From JACMLD01 sp044227095 (GTDB lineage Bacteria; Bacteroidota; Bacteroidia; Chitinophagales; Chitinophagaceae), in assembly GCA_044227095.1 (NCBI GenBank), contig JBGAFV010000002.1, positions 62,001 through 126,000 of the forward strand: a stretch of DNA of 64,000 nt, given 5' to 3'. Shown here piece by piece: positions 7,087 to 16,702 of the stretch (the first letter of the stretch is position 1; every line of letters starts with the position of its first letter). The translations under genes were made by a program, and so were the position numbers. The notes under the pieces are model-generated. The model ran no database searches. It was not told the origin of the DNA and saw nothing but the letters and a program-made list of their open reading frames with translations.

Positions 7087-9009
7087 ATGGTAGCACTTAG
7101 CTTTATAGCCAAACTTGTTTTTAGCAGCGGCCTGCTTTACGGTTATTACCATTTGTTTTTGCGCAACAAACGCTTTCACCGCTATAACCGGTTTTACCTG
7201 CTTGCCATGACGCTGCTATCTTTTGTCATTCCGTTTATACATATACCAGTAAGCCTGCTGGGTGGTTCGCAACAACCGGTATTCATTAAAACCTTGAAAG
7301 TAATCAACGCAAATGGCTGGGAGGAACCGGTGGTTATTTATGCAAACCGCAGCCCATGGTTAAACTGGATAAGTTTTCAAAACATTTTTATTATAGTCTA
7401 CGCAGCTGGCCTGCTTACAGGTCTTTTCCTTTTGCTACGTTCATTACTATGGATAAAAAATCTCCGCAAAAAATACACTTCAGAAAAATTAGGTCAGTTC
7501 AATTTTTACAATACAACAGAACCTGGTACACCATTTTCTTTTTTCAATCATATTTTCTGGCACCGCGATTTAGTGTTTAACGATTGGAAAGGGCAGCAAA
7601 TCTTCCGGCACGAAGCTTATCATGTAAATGAAAAACACAGTGCCGATGTATTGTTGATGGAGATAGCCTGCAGCATTGCATGGTTTAATCCTTTCTTCCA
7701 TCTTGTTCGCAAAGAAATAAGGGCTATACACGAGTTCCTTGCAGATGAATATGCTGCCACACCCAACAACCGCTATGCTTATGCAGAATTACTGGTACAG
7801 CACGCCATTGCGCAGAAAAATATTTCGTTAGCCAATCCATTTTTTCACACCCAAATAAAAAGACGCATTACCATGATTACACAATCCAGCCTCATCCGCC
7901 GCAGCGGCTATATCAGTCGCATAATGGCACTTCCGCTTGTTTTTATATTGGTATCTGCTTTTGCAGTAAAGATTACCAATAAGTCCGTAATAAAACCTTC
8001 ACATATTGCCGCTAAAAATATTACAGTAGTAATAGATCCCGGCCATGGGGGCACTTTTCCAGGTGCAAACAATATTGGCCTGCAGGAAAAAGATATCAAC
8101 CTAAGCATCTCTCAAAAAATAAAACAACTTTCTGGCCAATACAATGTAAACGTTGTACTTACCCGTAACGATGACAAGCTGGTTGGCAATGCTAGTGATC
8201 TGCGGGAAGACTTAATGAACAGGGTTGAAATTACAAACAATGCAAAAGCAGATGCTTTTATTTCAATTCATGTAAACATGGCAACCGAAAATAGCACGAC
8301 CCGTACCGGATTTGAAGCGTATGTTTCGAGCAGGAAATCAGATCCCAAATCAAACCAGCTTGCCTCTACCGTTTTAACCAGTTTAAAAAACATCTATAGT
8401 GTTGATGAAACAATCCAGCAAAGAGATCAGGGTGTTTTAGTGATTGATAAATCGAATTGTCCTTCTGTTTTGCTGGAGTGTGGCTATATTAATAATGAAA
8501 CTGACGCAGCCTTCATTAGCAATAAAGAAAACCAGGAAAAAATAGCCAGAAAGATTTTAGAAGGAATTGTAAACTACAGCAATGCGCAAGGGGTTTCTGT
8601 TAATACTGACAAACCAACAGAAACAATTGCAGCAGATAAAAATTCGCCTATCGATACAAAACTTACTAATGACACTACACCTGCTGGCAAAAAAGAAGTT
8701 ATCATGACTAAAGTAGAGTTTGAACCAGATTATCCAGGCGGCCAGTCAGGCTGGATCGAGTATCTTATAAAAAATCTGAAATACCCGTCTACTGCCATAA
8801 AGAAAAATATACAGGGCACTGTTTTAATAAAATTTATTGTAGACCAAAATGGTAAAGTAAGTGATGTAAAAGCCATGAGCGGACCAGAAGAATTAAAAGC
8901 AGAAAGCATTCGTGCTATAAAAGAAAGCGGTGTTTGGATACCAGGAAAAGATCATGGCGTAAAAGTAAAAGCATATAAAATACAACCCATAACTTATAAA
9001 CTGGCCTGA
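7087..9009 (+). CDS. M56 BlaR1-like protease fused to N-acetylmuramoyl-L-alanine amidase and TonB C-terminal domain
   Basis: This 640-residue protein joins three modules. Residues 1-296 form a BlaR1/MecR1-like M56 unit with four membrane segments (about 5-25, 36-58, 100-122, 276-296) and a cytosolic zinc site H175-E-A-Y-H179 plus DEYAA near 220. Residues 305-525 are an Amidase_3 domain with intact zinc and catalytic residues: H320 in DPGHGG, E334 in LQEKD, H395 in SIHVN and E464 in LLECGY. Residues 549-640 match a TonB C-terminal domain (YPGG, IKFIVDQNGKVSDV). By BlaR1 topology the amidase and TonB parts lie in the periplasm. M56-TonB fusions occur in Bacteroidota; the inserted amidase is unusual and suggests direct handling or sensing of peptidoglycan. 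It follows the BlaI gene by 2 bp. Confidence 0.92.
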   Translation: MVALSFIAKLVFSSGLLYGYYHLFLRNKRFHRYNRFYLLAMTLLSFVIPFIHIPVSLLGGSQQPVFIKTLKVINANGWEEPVVIYANRSPWLNWISFQNIFIIVYAAGLLTGLFLLLRSLLWIKNLRKKYTSEKLGQFNFYNTTEPGTPFSFFNHIFWHRDLVFNDWKGQQIFRHEAYHVNEKHSADVLLMEIACSIAWFNPFFHLVRKEIRAIHEFLADEYAATPNNRYAYAELLVQHAIAQKNISLANPFFHTQIKRRITMITQSSLIRRSGYISRIMALPLVFILVSAFAVKITNKSVIKPSHIAAKNITVVIDPGHGGTFPGANNIGLQEKDINLSISQKIKQLSGQYNVNVVLTRNDDKLVGNASDLREDLMNRVEITNNAKADAFISIHVNMATENSTTRTGFEAYVSSRKSDPKSNQLASTVLTSLKNIYSVDETIQQRDQGVLVIDKSNCPSVLLECGYINNETDAAFISNKENQEKIARKILEGIVNYSNAQGVSVNTDKPTETIAADKNSPIDTKLTNDTTPAGKKEVIMTKVEFEPDYPGGQSGWIEYLIKNLKYPSTAIKKNIQGTVLIKFIVDQNGKVSDVKAMSGPEELKAESIRAIKESGVWIPGKDHGVKVKAYKIQPITYKLA

Positions 9010-9142
9010 TAAAATCTACTGCAGCCCGTGAAGATGATCGCATCTAATCGTCTTTGCGGGCCGCAATAGTAAATTACAATAAAGGAATCTTACACGGCGA
9101 AGCAACCTGCTTTGATCTCAGCACGCATTCCCAATAACATCA

Positions 9143-10252
9143 TCAAAGCACAACTCTTCTTCCTTCTTTTGCAGATTTTTTAGCGGCTTCCAGTATTTCA
9201 ACCACAATAAGATTATTATCGAGTGAAGAAAGATCTTTTACTGGTTGTATTTTTCCGTGAAGCACATCGGCAAGGTATACAAGGTTGCTGGTATAAGCCG
9301 CAGTATTCACCGGTACATTGTAATAGGTTGCAGAATCCCTGTCACGCCTTTGTAACGTATTGCCATTAAGTGCATGCAAATAATTTTTTTCGCCAAACAC
9401 TTCCCAGTCTTTTATACCATAAGGCCAGTTCCACGAAGCTTCAACAATACCCGTAGCCCCATTTGCGTACTCAAGTAAAATGGTTGCATCATCATCAACA
9501 TTTGGATAGATAGCTGGCTTTATATGCCTTGTAACAGCAGTTACAGCTATTGGTTTGTTCCCATCCATTAACCATGTCATAAGATTAGCACCGTAACAAC
9601 CAAAATCCATTACCGCTCCTCCCCCGTTTTTTACAGGGTCTGTCAGCCACTTTAAAAAATCTTCGCTGCAGCCAATTTCCTTAGGGCCCTGGTGGCCCAT
9701 ATGTACTACCATTTTTTTTACATTGAAGGCATTATTGCCTTCTTTCACCATTGCATAAACTTGCTGGTTGCTGTTATACCATGTGGTTTCAAAATTGGTA
9801 AGCAATTGTATATGGTATTGTTTTACCAACGCAGCCATTCGTTGTGCATCCTTTACAGTAGTTGCCAACGGTTTTTCTACCATTACAGAAATGCCTTTGG
9901 GTGCACATGCTTCCACTACAGCAATATGATCTGCAATTGCATTATAGGCAAGTACTGCATCTGGCTTTATATGCTGCAGCATTGCTGCTGTACTTGTATA
10001 AAAAAGTGAATCGGGTAAATGATATCTTTTTTTATAACGATCGGCCAGTTGCTGATCGGGCTCTGCAATACCAATAATAATTACTTCACCCTTTTGGTAT
10101 TGGTTCATCAACCCATATGCATGGTCATGGTTTAAACCTACCACACCAACTTTCAATGGCTGCGCACAAAGATTATAAGGTAATAAAAAGCCGAAAAGTG
10201 CAAATAGAATTGCAAAAGAAGATTGCAATATGCGGGAATAAAAATTTTTCAT
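9143..10252 (-). CDS. Exported Gfo/Idh/MocA-family oxidoreductase
   Basis: The 369-residue protein has a signal peptide of about 31 residues ending LCA before Gln, then a Rossmann fold (KVGVVGLNHDHAYG) and the family motif EKPLATTVKDA. The middle part (DFGCYGANLMTWLMDG, then GIVEASWNWPYG) fits the C-terminal alpha/beta domain. Family members use NAD(P) to oxidise or reduce sugars and cyclitols; the exported forms are common in Bacteroidota glycan metabolism. The usual GGG motif of the nucleotide site is replaced by VVGLNHDHA, so cofactor use should not be assumed. No neighbouring sugar gene indicates a substrate. Confidence 0.85.
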   Translation of the reverse strand: MKNFYSRILQSSFAILFALFGFLLPYNLCAQPLKVGVVGLNHDHAYGLMNQYQKGEVIIIGIAEPDQQLADRYKKRYHLPDSLFYTSTAAMLQHIKPDAVLAYNAIADHIAVVEACAPKGISVMVEKPLATTVKDAQRMAALVKQYHIQLLTNFETTWYNSNQQVYAMVKEGNNAFNVKKMVVHMGHQGPKEIGCSEDFLKWLTDPVKNGGGAVMDFGCYGANLMTWLMDGNKPIAVTAVTRHIKPAIYPNVDDDATILLEYANGATGIVEASWNWPYGIKDWEVFGEKNYLHALNGNTLQRRDRDSATYYNVPVNTAAYTSNLVYLADVLHGKIQPVKDLSSLDNNLIVVEILEAAKKSAKEGRRVVL

Positions 10253-10509
10253 TCTCAGGCTGTATTAAATAAATTTTTACAAATAAAATGAAACTGAAAA
10301 TATTCATTTTACCCGGTAAACTCATTTTTATTTATGCAGGCCGGAGAATAGTTGATTTATTGAGTAGTTGATTAGTTACTAGTCAACAATTCATTTTATG
10401 GGCATAAAAAAATAGGCAATGCTAATATCTACTTTAAAAGGAATGATACTTACAATTAATTCAGGATTTACCAAAATCTCCTTTGATGGGATTTAAAGGA
10501 CCAGCCTTC

Positions 10510-10764
10510 TTAATTGCAAAAATCGCTGAAATAAAAACCTTCTTCACTTAACACGTAATCGTTGGTTACAACATTCATCAGTGTGTTCTGAATAAAGTCT
10601 TCCATTTCTTTTTTCCTGGTTTCTGCCAGGTAACGGTTGTTGCGCACCATTTGCAGCGATTGCAATTTTAAAAGTGCCAGTCTTGACATTTGTTGAATAT
10701 GCTCTTCTGTGTAGCGAAATTTCTGGGCAAGATAATCTTGCTGATTAAGGAAAGAATGGTTCAT
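10510..10764 (-). CDS. Small hypothetical protein, helical
   Basis: The 84-residue product is rich in charged and Gln residues and is probably all-helical over residues 10-66. It has no signal peptide or membrane segment and matches no family I recognise. Support for it being real is the good ATG start, lack of an overlapping gene, and a position divergent from the nitroreductase gene with a shared 118-bp promoter region that contains a small palindrome (CAATTT-AA-AAATTG at 10819-10832). Confidence 0.6.
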   Translation of the reverse strand: MNHSFLNQQDYLAQKFRYTEEHIQQMSRLALLKLQSLQMVRNNRYLAETRKKEMEDFIQNTLMNVVTNDYVLSEEGFYFSDFCN

Positions 10765-10882
10765 AGCTTTTGGATTTGGAGTTTTTCAATGGTTTGGACC
10801 CAGTAATAACGCTGCCGGCAATTTAAAAATTGTACTTTCGCCGGCTATATCTTATCCTCACAATATTCACAAAATTTGCGCT

Positions 10883-11470
10883 ATGAACTTTGATATCAAC
10901 CAGTTAAACCAGCTTATTAAGGAGAGAAGAAGTACTTTTCCGAAACAATATGATGCGGGTAAACACGTAAATGATAGTATTATTGAGCAAATGCTGGAAA
11001 ATGCCAACTGGGCGCCTACTCACAAATTAACTGAACCCTGGCGTTTTACAGTTTTTACAAACGAGGGTTTAAAAACCTTTGCCAGTCTCCAGGCCTCTGT
11101 TTATAAAAATTCTGCCGGAGATAATTTTAAAGAAGACAATTACCAAAAGTTATTGAATACGCCTTTACTGGCTTCGCATATCATTTCTATAGGCATGAAG
11201 CGGCATACAGAGGCCAATATTCCTGAGTTTGAAGAAATAGCGGCTGTGGCTTGTGCTGTACAGAACATGTACCTCACCGCAGCAGCTTATGGTGTTGGCT
11301 GCTACTGGACCACCGGTGGGGTTACTAATAACCCTGCCGCAAAACCATTTTTTAATCTTGATAAAGATGATAAACTGCTTGGTTTCCTATATGTTGGTGT
11401 AATTGCCGTGCCTTCACCGCAAGGCAAAAGAAATGCAATTGAAAATAAAGTGAAGTGGATTAAAAACTAA
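10883..11470 (+). CDS. Nitroreductase-family protein
   Basis: The 195-residue flavoprotein has the FMN-binding start LIKERRSTFPKQY, the NANWAPTHKLTEPWRF segment, and the C-terminal AAAYGVGCYWTTGG typical of the family. Such enzymes reduce nitro compounds, quinones or similar acceptors with NAD(P)H in the cytoplasm; the true substrate cannot be read from sequence. The gene is alone on its strand. The sequence TACTTTCG at 10833-10840, one mismatch from the Bacteroidota -7 element, may be its promoter. Confidence 0.9.
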   Translation: MNFDINQLNQLIKERRSTFPKQYDAGKHVNDSIIEQMLENANWAPTHKLTEPWRFTVFTNEGLKTFASLQASVYKNSAGDNFKEDNYQKLLNTPLLASHIISIGMKRHTEANIPEFEEIAAVACAVQNMYLTAAAYGVGCYWTTGGVTNNPAAKPFFNLDKDDKLLGFLYVGVIAVPSPQGKRNAIENKVKWIKN

Positions 11471-11722
11471 TTAATCTATATAAACATCGCTCATGAGGTG
11501 ATTGCTAATTTGTTGAAATCTTTTTTGCATAGAATAAATCAAACATTTCAAAATCAGGCGTTAGCCATTTTTCTAAATTGGCATATAAAGAAATCCGATA
11601 TCAACTCCTGCCAATTGCTGATTTAAAAATGTAGTTGAAATTGTTCTTTTTTTGCTTTCTTCGGTTACGCTTATCTTCACATTTGTAAGTTACCTTTTAT
11701 AAAACCACATCTTATCGCTTTT

Positions 11723-12448
11723 ATGAAACAAATTCTAACATTGGCTATCATCTCATCAATAATGCTGAGTGCATGCCAAAAAGAAATAACTTTTGATAGC
11801 TCTGGCGTACCCGGAAGCAATACTGGTAATAACGGCGGTAATAGTGGCGGTACAGGTAATACTTCTACTAATTGCAAATCCTGTTCCTATATGCCTGTAT
11901 GCGATGGATCATGGTATACTTTCCTCGACACGTTGAATTCAGTTCCTGCTATTACAACGGATAGCATTCGTTTTGTAAAAGACACAACTATAGATAGCAA
12001 AACGTTTGTAAAACTATATTCACCTTTATCAAACTCCTATTCTTATTATAATTGTACAGACGGTGCAACCCGCGCAATAGTGTATGATGCAAATACATTT
12101 GGCGGCGGCACGATAAGCGTTGCAGACATTATAATATTAAAAGCTAATCTACCTGCAGGCGGTTCATGGACAAACCAGGTAGTTAATCCCATTGGCCAAT
12201 TGGCGAAATATAATTTTACAATAAAAGAAAAAGGTATTTCCAGAACGCTTAACGGTAAAACTTATAATGACGTAATTCATGTTTATGCAGAAACAGGAAT
12301 AGATGTTCCCACAATCGGGTTTACACTTGTTAGCATCACTGATTATTATTTTGCAAAAAATATAGGCCTTATTGAAAATATTATTTCTCAACCTATTAGC
12401 GGGGCGGTTTTACAGCACCGGGTGGTGAAAAGTTATTATGTTCCTTAA
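11723..12448 (+). CDS. Hypothetical lipoprotein with Gly/Asn linker
   Basis: A signal of 17 residues ends in LSAC, so Cys18 is probably lipidated. A flexible GNNGGNSGGTGN linker follows, then a segment with two pairs of nearby cysteines (CKSCSYMPVC) and a beta-rich domain of about 180 residues. No known catalytic motif is visible in the 241-residue protein. The shape is that of a surface or periplasmic lipoprotein of Bacteroidota with unknown role. Confidence 0.7.
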   Translation: MKQILTLAIISSIMLSACQKEITFDSSGVPGSNTGNNGGNSGGTGNTSTNCKSCSYMPVCDGSWYTFLDTLNSVPAITTDSIRFVKDTTIDSKTFVKLYSPLSNSYSYYNCTDGATRAIVYDANTFGGGTISVADIIILKANLPAGGSWTNQVVNPIGQLAKYNFTIKEKGISRTLNGKTYNDVIHVYAETGIDVPTIGFTLVSITDYYFAKNIGLIENIISQPISGAVLQHRVVKSYYVP

Positions 12449-12772
12449 GTGAGTTACACACTAATACGAAATAGCCGATGTGAAGGTTTCTGATTTCCTC
12501 TGTGCAGCAGTATATTTTCAGCAGTCAATCGCAATAATGGTTAAAGTTATATTGAGCCAAAGAGCGCAAACATGCTTGCCTAAAAGATATCAGCATTCCC
12601 AAAATCAGACATCAGCCATTACACCACATTTGTATCAGGTTCCTGATGACTGAGGCAATGAAAACTTAGTCCTCAAGTAATATTCTCAGAATCAAAATCA
12701 ATCTTGCCTATACACAAACCAGGCATGACAAATAAATCACATCATTGAATATTTGTTCTAAATAATTAAATA

Positions 12773-12806
12773 AACAACGCAGTGGCTTTTCAGGCACTGC
12801 GTTGTT
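12773..12806 (-). terminator. Terminator of the large secreted protein gene
   Basis: A perfect 12-bp stem (AACAACGCAGTG / CACTGCGTTGTT) with a 10-base loop lies 55 bp past the stop codon of the minus-strand gene at 12861. A T-rich stretch follows on the minus strand. Elsewhere the 412-bp gap 12449-12860 shows nothing I can name. Confidence 0.7.
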
Positions 12807-12860
12807 ATAAAATTTATTTTTATACTTCCTGCATTTAGTACAGGCAGGTATAATCATTTA

Positions 12861-14756
12861 TTAATAAAAGCACATTGGATAGAATTCGCCTGCGCCGCAC
12901 CAACCTACAAGAGTACTTCTAACCCTAATTTTTGATGTACTAATAATAGATGAAAGTGTAAATATACTAGTACTGGTATTTGTCATACTACTGCTGTTAA
13001 TTGCTGCCGGTGTTGTAGTTAGTGTAACCCATGTTGTTCCGTTCCAGTATTCAAACAACAAACCTGCGTTATTATCGAAAGCAGTCCAGTCACCACCCCA
13101 GCAAGTTGATTCTAGTCCTCCTCCAAATTTAATTCTGTCAATATAATAAGTTCCTCCCAAATCAATTTGCAGGATTTGGCCCGCAGTGGTGGTTTTTGAT
13201 CCCCAACCTGTAGTATAATTATTATCTGTTAGTACACTGGCAGTTACCGCAGGGCAAGAACCATAAGTACCATTTGGTGAGTTATAAGTTCCAGTTTTAA
13301 AATCTCTTGATGTGCCTACTATAAGTGTACATGCAGCACCACCTATATTAGCGCTAAATGTACAGGGCAAATATGAAGTGCCGGTGTAGGTGCCACTTAC
13401 TGTATAGGTTACCACACCCGATGGGGCGGTAAAAGTACCGGCAGATCTGCTTACCGTTAACCCATTGCTGGTGATTGTTTCAGCAGGGTATGCCGTATTA
13501 GAAGATATTGTATATGGTATGCTGATTGTACCGGCAGTATAGGTGGTACCATTAAATGTATAAGAAAACGGCGTTAGCCCCGTAATGGTTTGCCCCGAAC
13601 AATTTACAACTGGTGCTGTTGGATTAACTGTGCCTGTTTTAGAACAGCTAAGCCCCAGTTTGGAAAATAAGGCTGTAAAGTTTCCGACAGTAGTTGGGGT
13701 TCCGGTCAAAAGATAAGTAAGGGTAGCTGTACCGCCACTCGCTATTGTATAACCTGTTATTGTACCAGATCCACCAGATGGAGTACCTGTACCTACTGTT
13801 AAACCCGCTGCGCCAGTGCCTGAGAGTGTAACACCTGTTGAAAAATCAATTGGCCCGATGCTGCTAAAAGAATTGTTGATTACTTTGAAGCTGACGGTAT
13901 TGGATGCCGTATTGGCTATACCGGTAACATAAACGCCGTTTACTGTACTATTTCCGCAATCTGTATTTACAGAAGCGCTGATAACACTCGTACAATCCCA
14001 TGAAGGGGTGGCAGCTGTACCATTATTTACAGATAAACAGGGGCCTCCGTTATTGCAATCCTTGCAATATACTATAAGGCCCGTAGCAGGAGTGGCAATA
14101 GCCGACCGCTGTGCCAATGTCATAACTGGCGGCAAAAAACCCTGGCTGGTAGAATTTACATCCAATATAGCGCTGGGGTCGGCAGATGTTTTTGCACCAA
14201 TCCCCATAGAACCTGTTCTATATATGGATGCAGCTTTATTTGATAACGCATCCGTAGTGCCCCCGGCAAGGTACCAGGCTGTACTTGAAGGCGGGCTATA
14301 AGTAATATAGCTGCTATAGGTAACGCTGTATTTCCAAACAGAACCGTCTATATTGGATGTATACAATGCAGTAGGATCTGCAGGTACATTTGGCTGGAAT
14401 GTAGTGCCGCCTGTATTGGGATTTGTATTTACACTAAATACAACAACAGGGTCTGTCTGATTTGATACCTTAACCCATTGCGAGCCGTCATTATAATAAA
14501 AACCCGGGCTTAGTAAAGAATTTAATCCACCCGTAGCTGTATTATAAATAAGCATACCTGCAACATGTGCAGTTAATGGCGCCGGGCTGCTGGTAGAGGT
14601 TAGCGCCATCCTTGGTATGAGCAATCCTTTATTGGCACTTTCTATTTCCAGCACAGCGTTAGCATTAATTGTAGCAGGGTTGTTACCTACTTTCATTTGT
14701 GCATTTACCGTTACTACGCAAACACATAACAGTAAAAGATAAATTAGTTTATTCAT
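12861..14756 (-). CDS. Large secreted protein with C-terminal discoidin-like domain
   Basis: The 631-residue protein has a signal peptide ending VNA before Gln. Residues 20-60 carry the LEIESANKGLLIPRMAL motif common at the start of Bacteroidota surface proteins. The middle (about 260-480) is a Thr/Ser/Gly-rich series of immunoglobulin-like repeats. Residues about 485-631 look like an F5/8 type C (galactose-binding-like) domain: LTDNNYTTGWGS, LQIDLGGTYYIDRIKFGG. No T9SS sorting domain is evident at the end, unlike the neighbour 40 bp upstream, with which it may form one transcript. A role in binding glycans or the cell surface is a guess. Confidence 0.75.
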   Translation of the reverse strand: MNKLIYLLLLCVCVVTVNAQMKVGNNPATINANAVLEIESANKGLLIPRMALTSTSSPAPLTAHVAGMLIYNTATGGLNSLLSPGFYYNDGSQWVKVSNQTDPVVVFSVNTNPNTGGTTFQPNVPADPTALYTSNIDGSVWKYSVTYSSYITYSPPSSTAWYLAGGTTDALSNKAASIYRTGSMGIGAKTSADPSAILDVNSTSQGFLPPVMTLAQRSAIATPATGLIVYCKDCNNGGPCLSVNNGTAATPSWDCTSVISASVNTDCGNSTVNGVYVTGIANTASNTVSFKVINNSFSSIGPIDFSTGVTLSGTGAAGLTVGTGTPSGGSGTITGYTIASGGTATLTYLLTGTPTTVGNFTALFSKLGLSCSKTGTVNPTAPVVNCSGQTITGLTPFSYTFNGTTYTAGTISIPYTISSNTAYPAETITSNGLTVSRSAGTFTAPSGVVTYTVSGTYTGTSYLPCTFSANIGGAACTLIVGTSRDFKTGTYNSPNGTYGSCPAVTASVLTDNNYTTGWGSKTTTAGQILQIDLGGTYYIDRIKFGGGLESTCWGGDWTAFDNNAGLLFEYWNGTTWVTLTTTPAAINSSSMTNTSTSIFTLSSIISTSKIRVRSTLVGWCGAGEFYPMCFY

Positions 14757-14796
14757 GGTACAAAATTGGATTGTAAAAAATTGTTGTTTATATTAA

Positions 14797-16050
14797 TTAT
14801 TGTTTGATTAGTTTTTGCACTTCAATAACGGTATTGCCCCCGGCATCTGCCAGTTTTACATAATAAGTTCCGGCTGCCAGTGCACTTGTATTAAATGAAT
14901 AGCTATTTTCTCCATTAAAAATATAAATTGACTTGTTCGCTACCAGGCTTCCCAAATTATTCATCACCAGTAATGTTCCTTTACCATTATAACCCACTTT
15001 AAAATGAATTGTAACCATGCCGGCGCCCATTACAGGATTGGGCGAAAGTTTTATATAATTGCTGGTATTGTTACAGTTAACAGTTAATTTCCTAACGGAA
15101 CTATAATCAAAGCTGCCATCGTTATTTACCATTTTAATCCTGTAGAAAATAGCAGTACCAATGTTTTGCAGGTTGGTGAAATGATATTTATTTCCGCCCG
15201 CATTATCTTTGGCATCTATAGTACCGGTTTTGCTGAAGTTATTGCCATCAGTGCTCTGTTCAATATCAAAATAGCTGCAGTTATTCGGGCTTAAAATTGT
15301 CCACGTTAAATAAGCGCTGCAATCTTTTTCTGTTGCAGTAAAATCATCATATTTAATTGGTAAAGGCCATGTAGTAGAAGCAATACCAATAGCAGTTATA
15401 CCGGCAACCATTGTCCCAGTAAGTGTAGAATTAGCTGTATTACCACTTGCAGTTGGCGAACCGCTAAGATCAATCCATATACCACCGTTCCAGCCAACGA
15501 GGCGTAAATTATTTGTAAGCGCAAACCCGCTTACGTCTGGTAACGAAACTGTTATGGTAAGACCGGCACCGTCGTTATTAAAATCCTGCCAGTCCCATTG
15601 GCCCACAGGGCTTACAGATATTATGCCTGCACCCAGGGATTGCCTTGAATGTGCACCGCTATTAGGTGCAGTAGGATCCAGGTTTCCGTCAGGGTTTCCC
15701 TCAATCCATGCGGTTGCAAATGCATCTGCCGGATTTGATGGGGCACTGATAGATAATGTACGCAAGTCAGTTCCTGACCCAACCGGAAAAGTAAAAGCTT
15801 CGGCGCCATACTTTTTAACGTAGCCGTTAACGTTAGCGGTAGTGGAAGCACCTGTAATAGTTGCGCCGGTAAGCGCACTAAAATAACCAGGCGCAGAAGA
15901 GCGATCTGTTGCCCATGTTTGACCTCCTGGCGTAGAAAGATCAATAGCACCTCCGTTAGAAAATTCTGCACCGCTAAAAACATAATTGCCCTGTGCAAAA
16001 GGGTGAATTGTGGTAAATAAAAATAAAAAAGAGAATAGAAATCTTTTCAT
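14797..16050 (-). CDS. Secreted protein with type IX secretion sorting domain
   Basis: The 417-residue protein has a signal peptide ending PFA before Gln. The middle is beta-rich and carries a segment (YLTWTILSPNNCSYFDIEQS, then YRIKMVNNDGSFDYSSV) typical of proteins exported by the type IX system. The last 80 residues form a T9SS type A domain: LSPNPVMGAG, then GTYYVKL near the end and a basic terminus. The domain directs passage across the outer membrane and attachment or release at the surface. The protein's own function is not visible. The next gene lies 40 bp downstream. Confidence 0.88.
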   Translation of the reverse strand: MKRFLFSFLFLFTTIHPFAQGNYVFSGAEFSNGGAIDLSTPGGQTWATDRSSAPGYFSALTGATITGASTTANVNGYVKKYGAEAFTFPVGSGTDLRTLSISAPSNPADAFATAWIEGNPDGNLDPTAPNSGAHSRQSLGAGIISVSPVGQWDWQDFNNDGAGLTITVSLPDVSGFALTNNLRLVGWNGGIWIDLSGSPTASGNTANSTLTGTMVAGITAIGIASTTWPLPIKYDDFTATEKDCSAYLTWTILSPNNCSYFDIEQSTDGNNFSKTGTIDAKDNAGGNKYHFTNLQNIGTAIFYRIKMVNNDGSFDYSSVRKLTVNCNNTSNYIKLSPNPVMGAGMVTIHFKVGYNGKGTLLVMNNLGSLVANKSIYIFNGENSYSFNTSALAAGTYYVKLADAGGNTVIEVQKLIKQ

Positions 16051-16702
16051 AAAATACTTTTATTAAAAATCTTAAATGCTTGCCTGTTTCAAAAAAACTT
16101 CATCGGCTCTATAATAAAAAAGCTTACTATCAACTGGCAACCTGATGTTTTACCAATTGTAAAAAAGTAAATCAAAAGTTTTATAACAAACTTTTTTCAG
16201 GCACCTAAAAAATCACAAATTAAACGTGACCGTATTTTCAATATTGCATTTCCTTATTGCATCCAAATTTTTAACAGCTTCGCAATTGCGTTTATTTTTA
16301 TTCTAAACTAAAAAATGTTTTGTACTTAACTCTGTAGCATTACTTAGGATTATTATTTAAGTACGTAATACCCTTACATAATAACAGTGTTAATGCGGAA
16401 TAATTCTATCCGGGAGAAAATATTTTTTTCTCCGGAATAACATTTTTTATTTTTTGTCAATTGAGAAAGTTGGGGAGGCGTTTTACGTAAATACTGCTAA
16501 ATCTAAATGATACAGTATTTATTTTTTGCATATTAAGAAAGGAAATAAAATAGTACTATTAGCAGGAATATGCAGCGTATCGAAAATAAAAACACCTAGC
16601 CTTAAACAGGCTAAGGCCAGTTTGGTTAGGCAAAAAATCGTGCAGACAAATTATTACCCGAAAGTTTTTAAGAACACTTTGCTGGTTGAAAAACAGTATC
16701 AT
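16051..16702. other. Gene-free stretch with one strong hairpin
   Basis: This 652-bp region upstream of the T9SS gene and downstream of aguA is AT-rich. An inverted repeat at 16409-16436 (TCCGGGAGAAAA / TTTTCTCCGGA with one bulged G) is followed on the plus strand by a T-rich run; it might be a terminator, but no plus-strand gene precedes it. I see no credible coding sequence. Confidence 0.5.

Noticed and set aside
9018..9066. Imperfect hairpin after the M56-amidase gene
   Set aside because: Long loop, mismatched stem and no T tract, so I do not call it a terminator.
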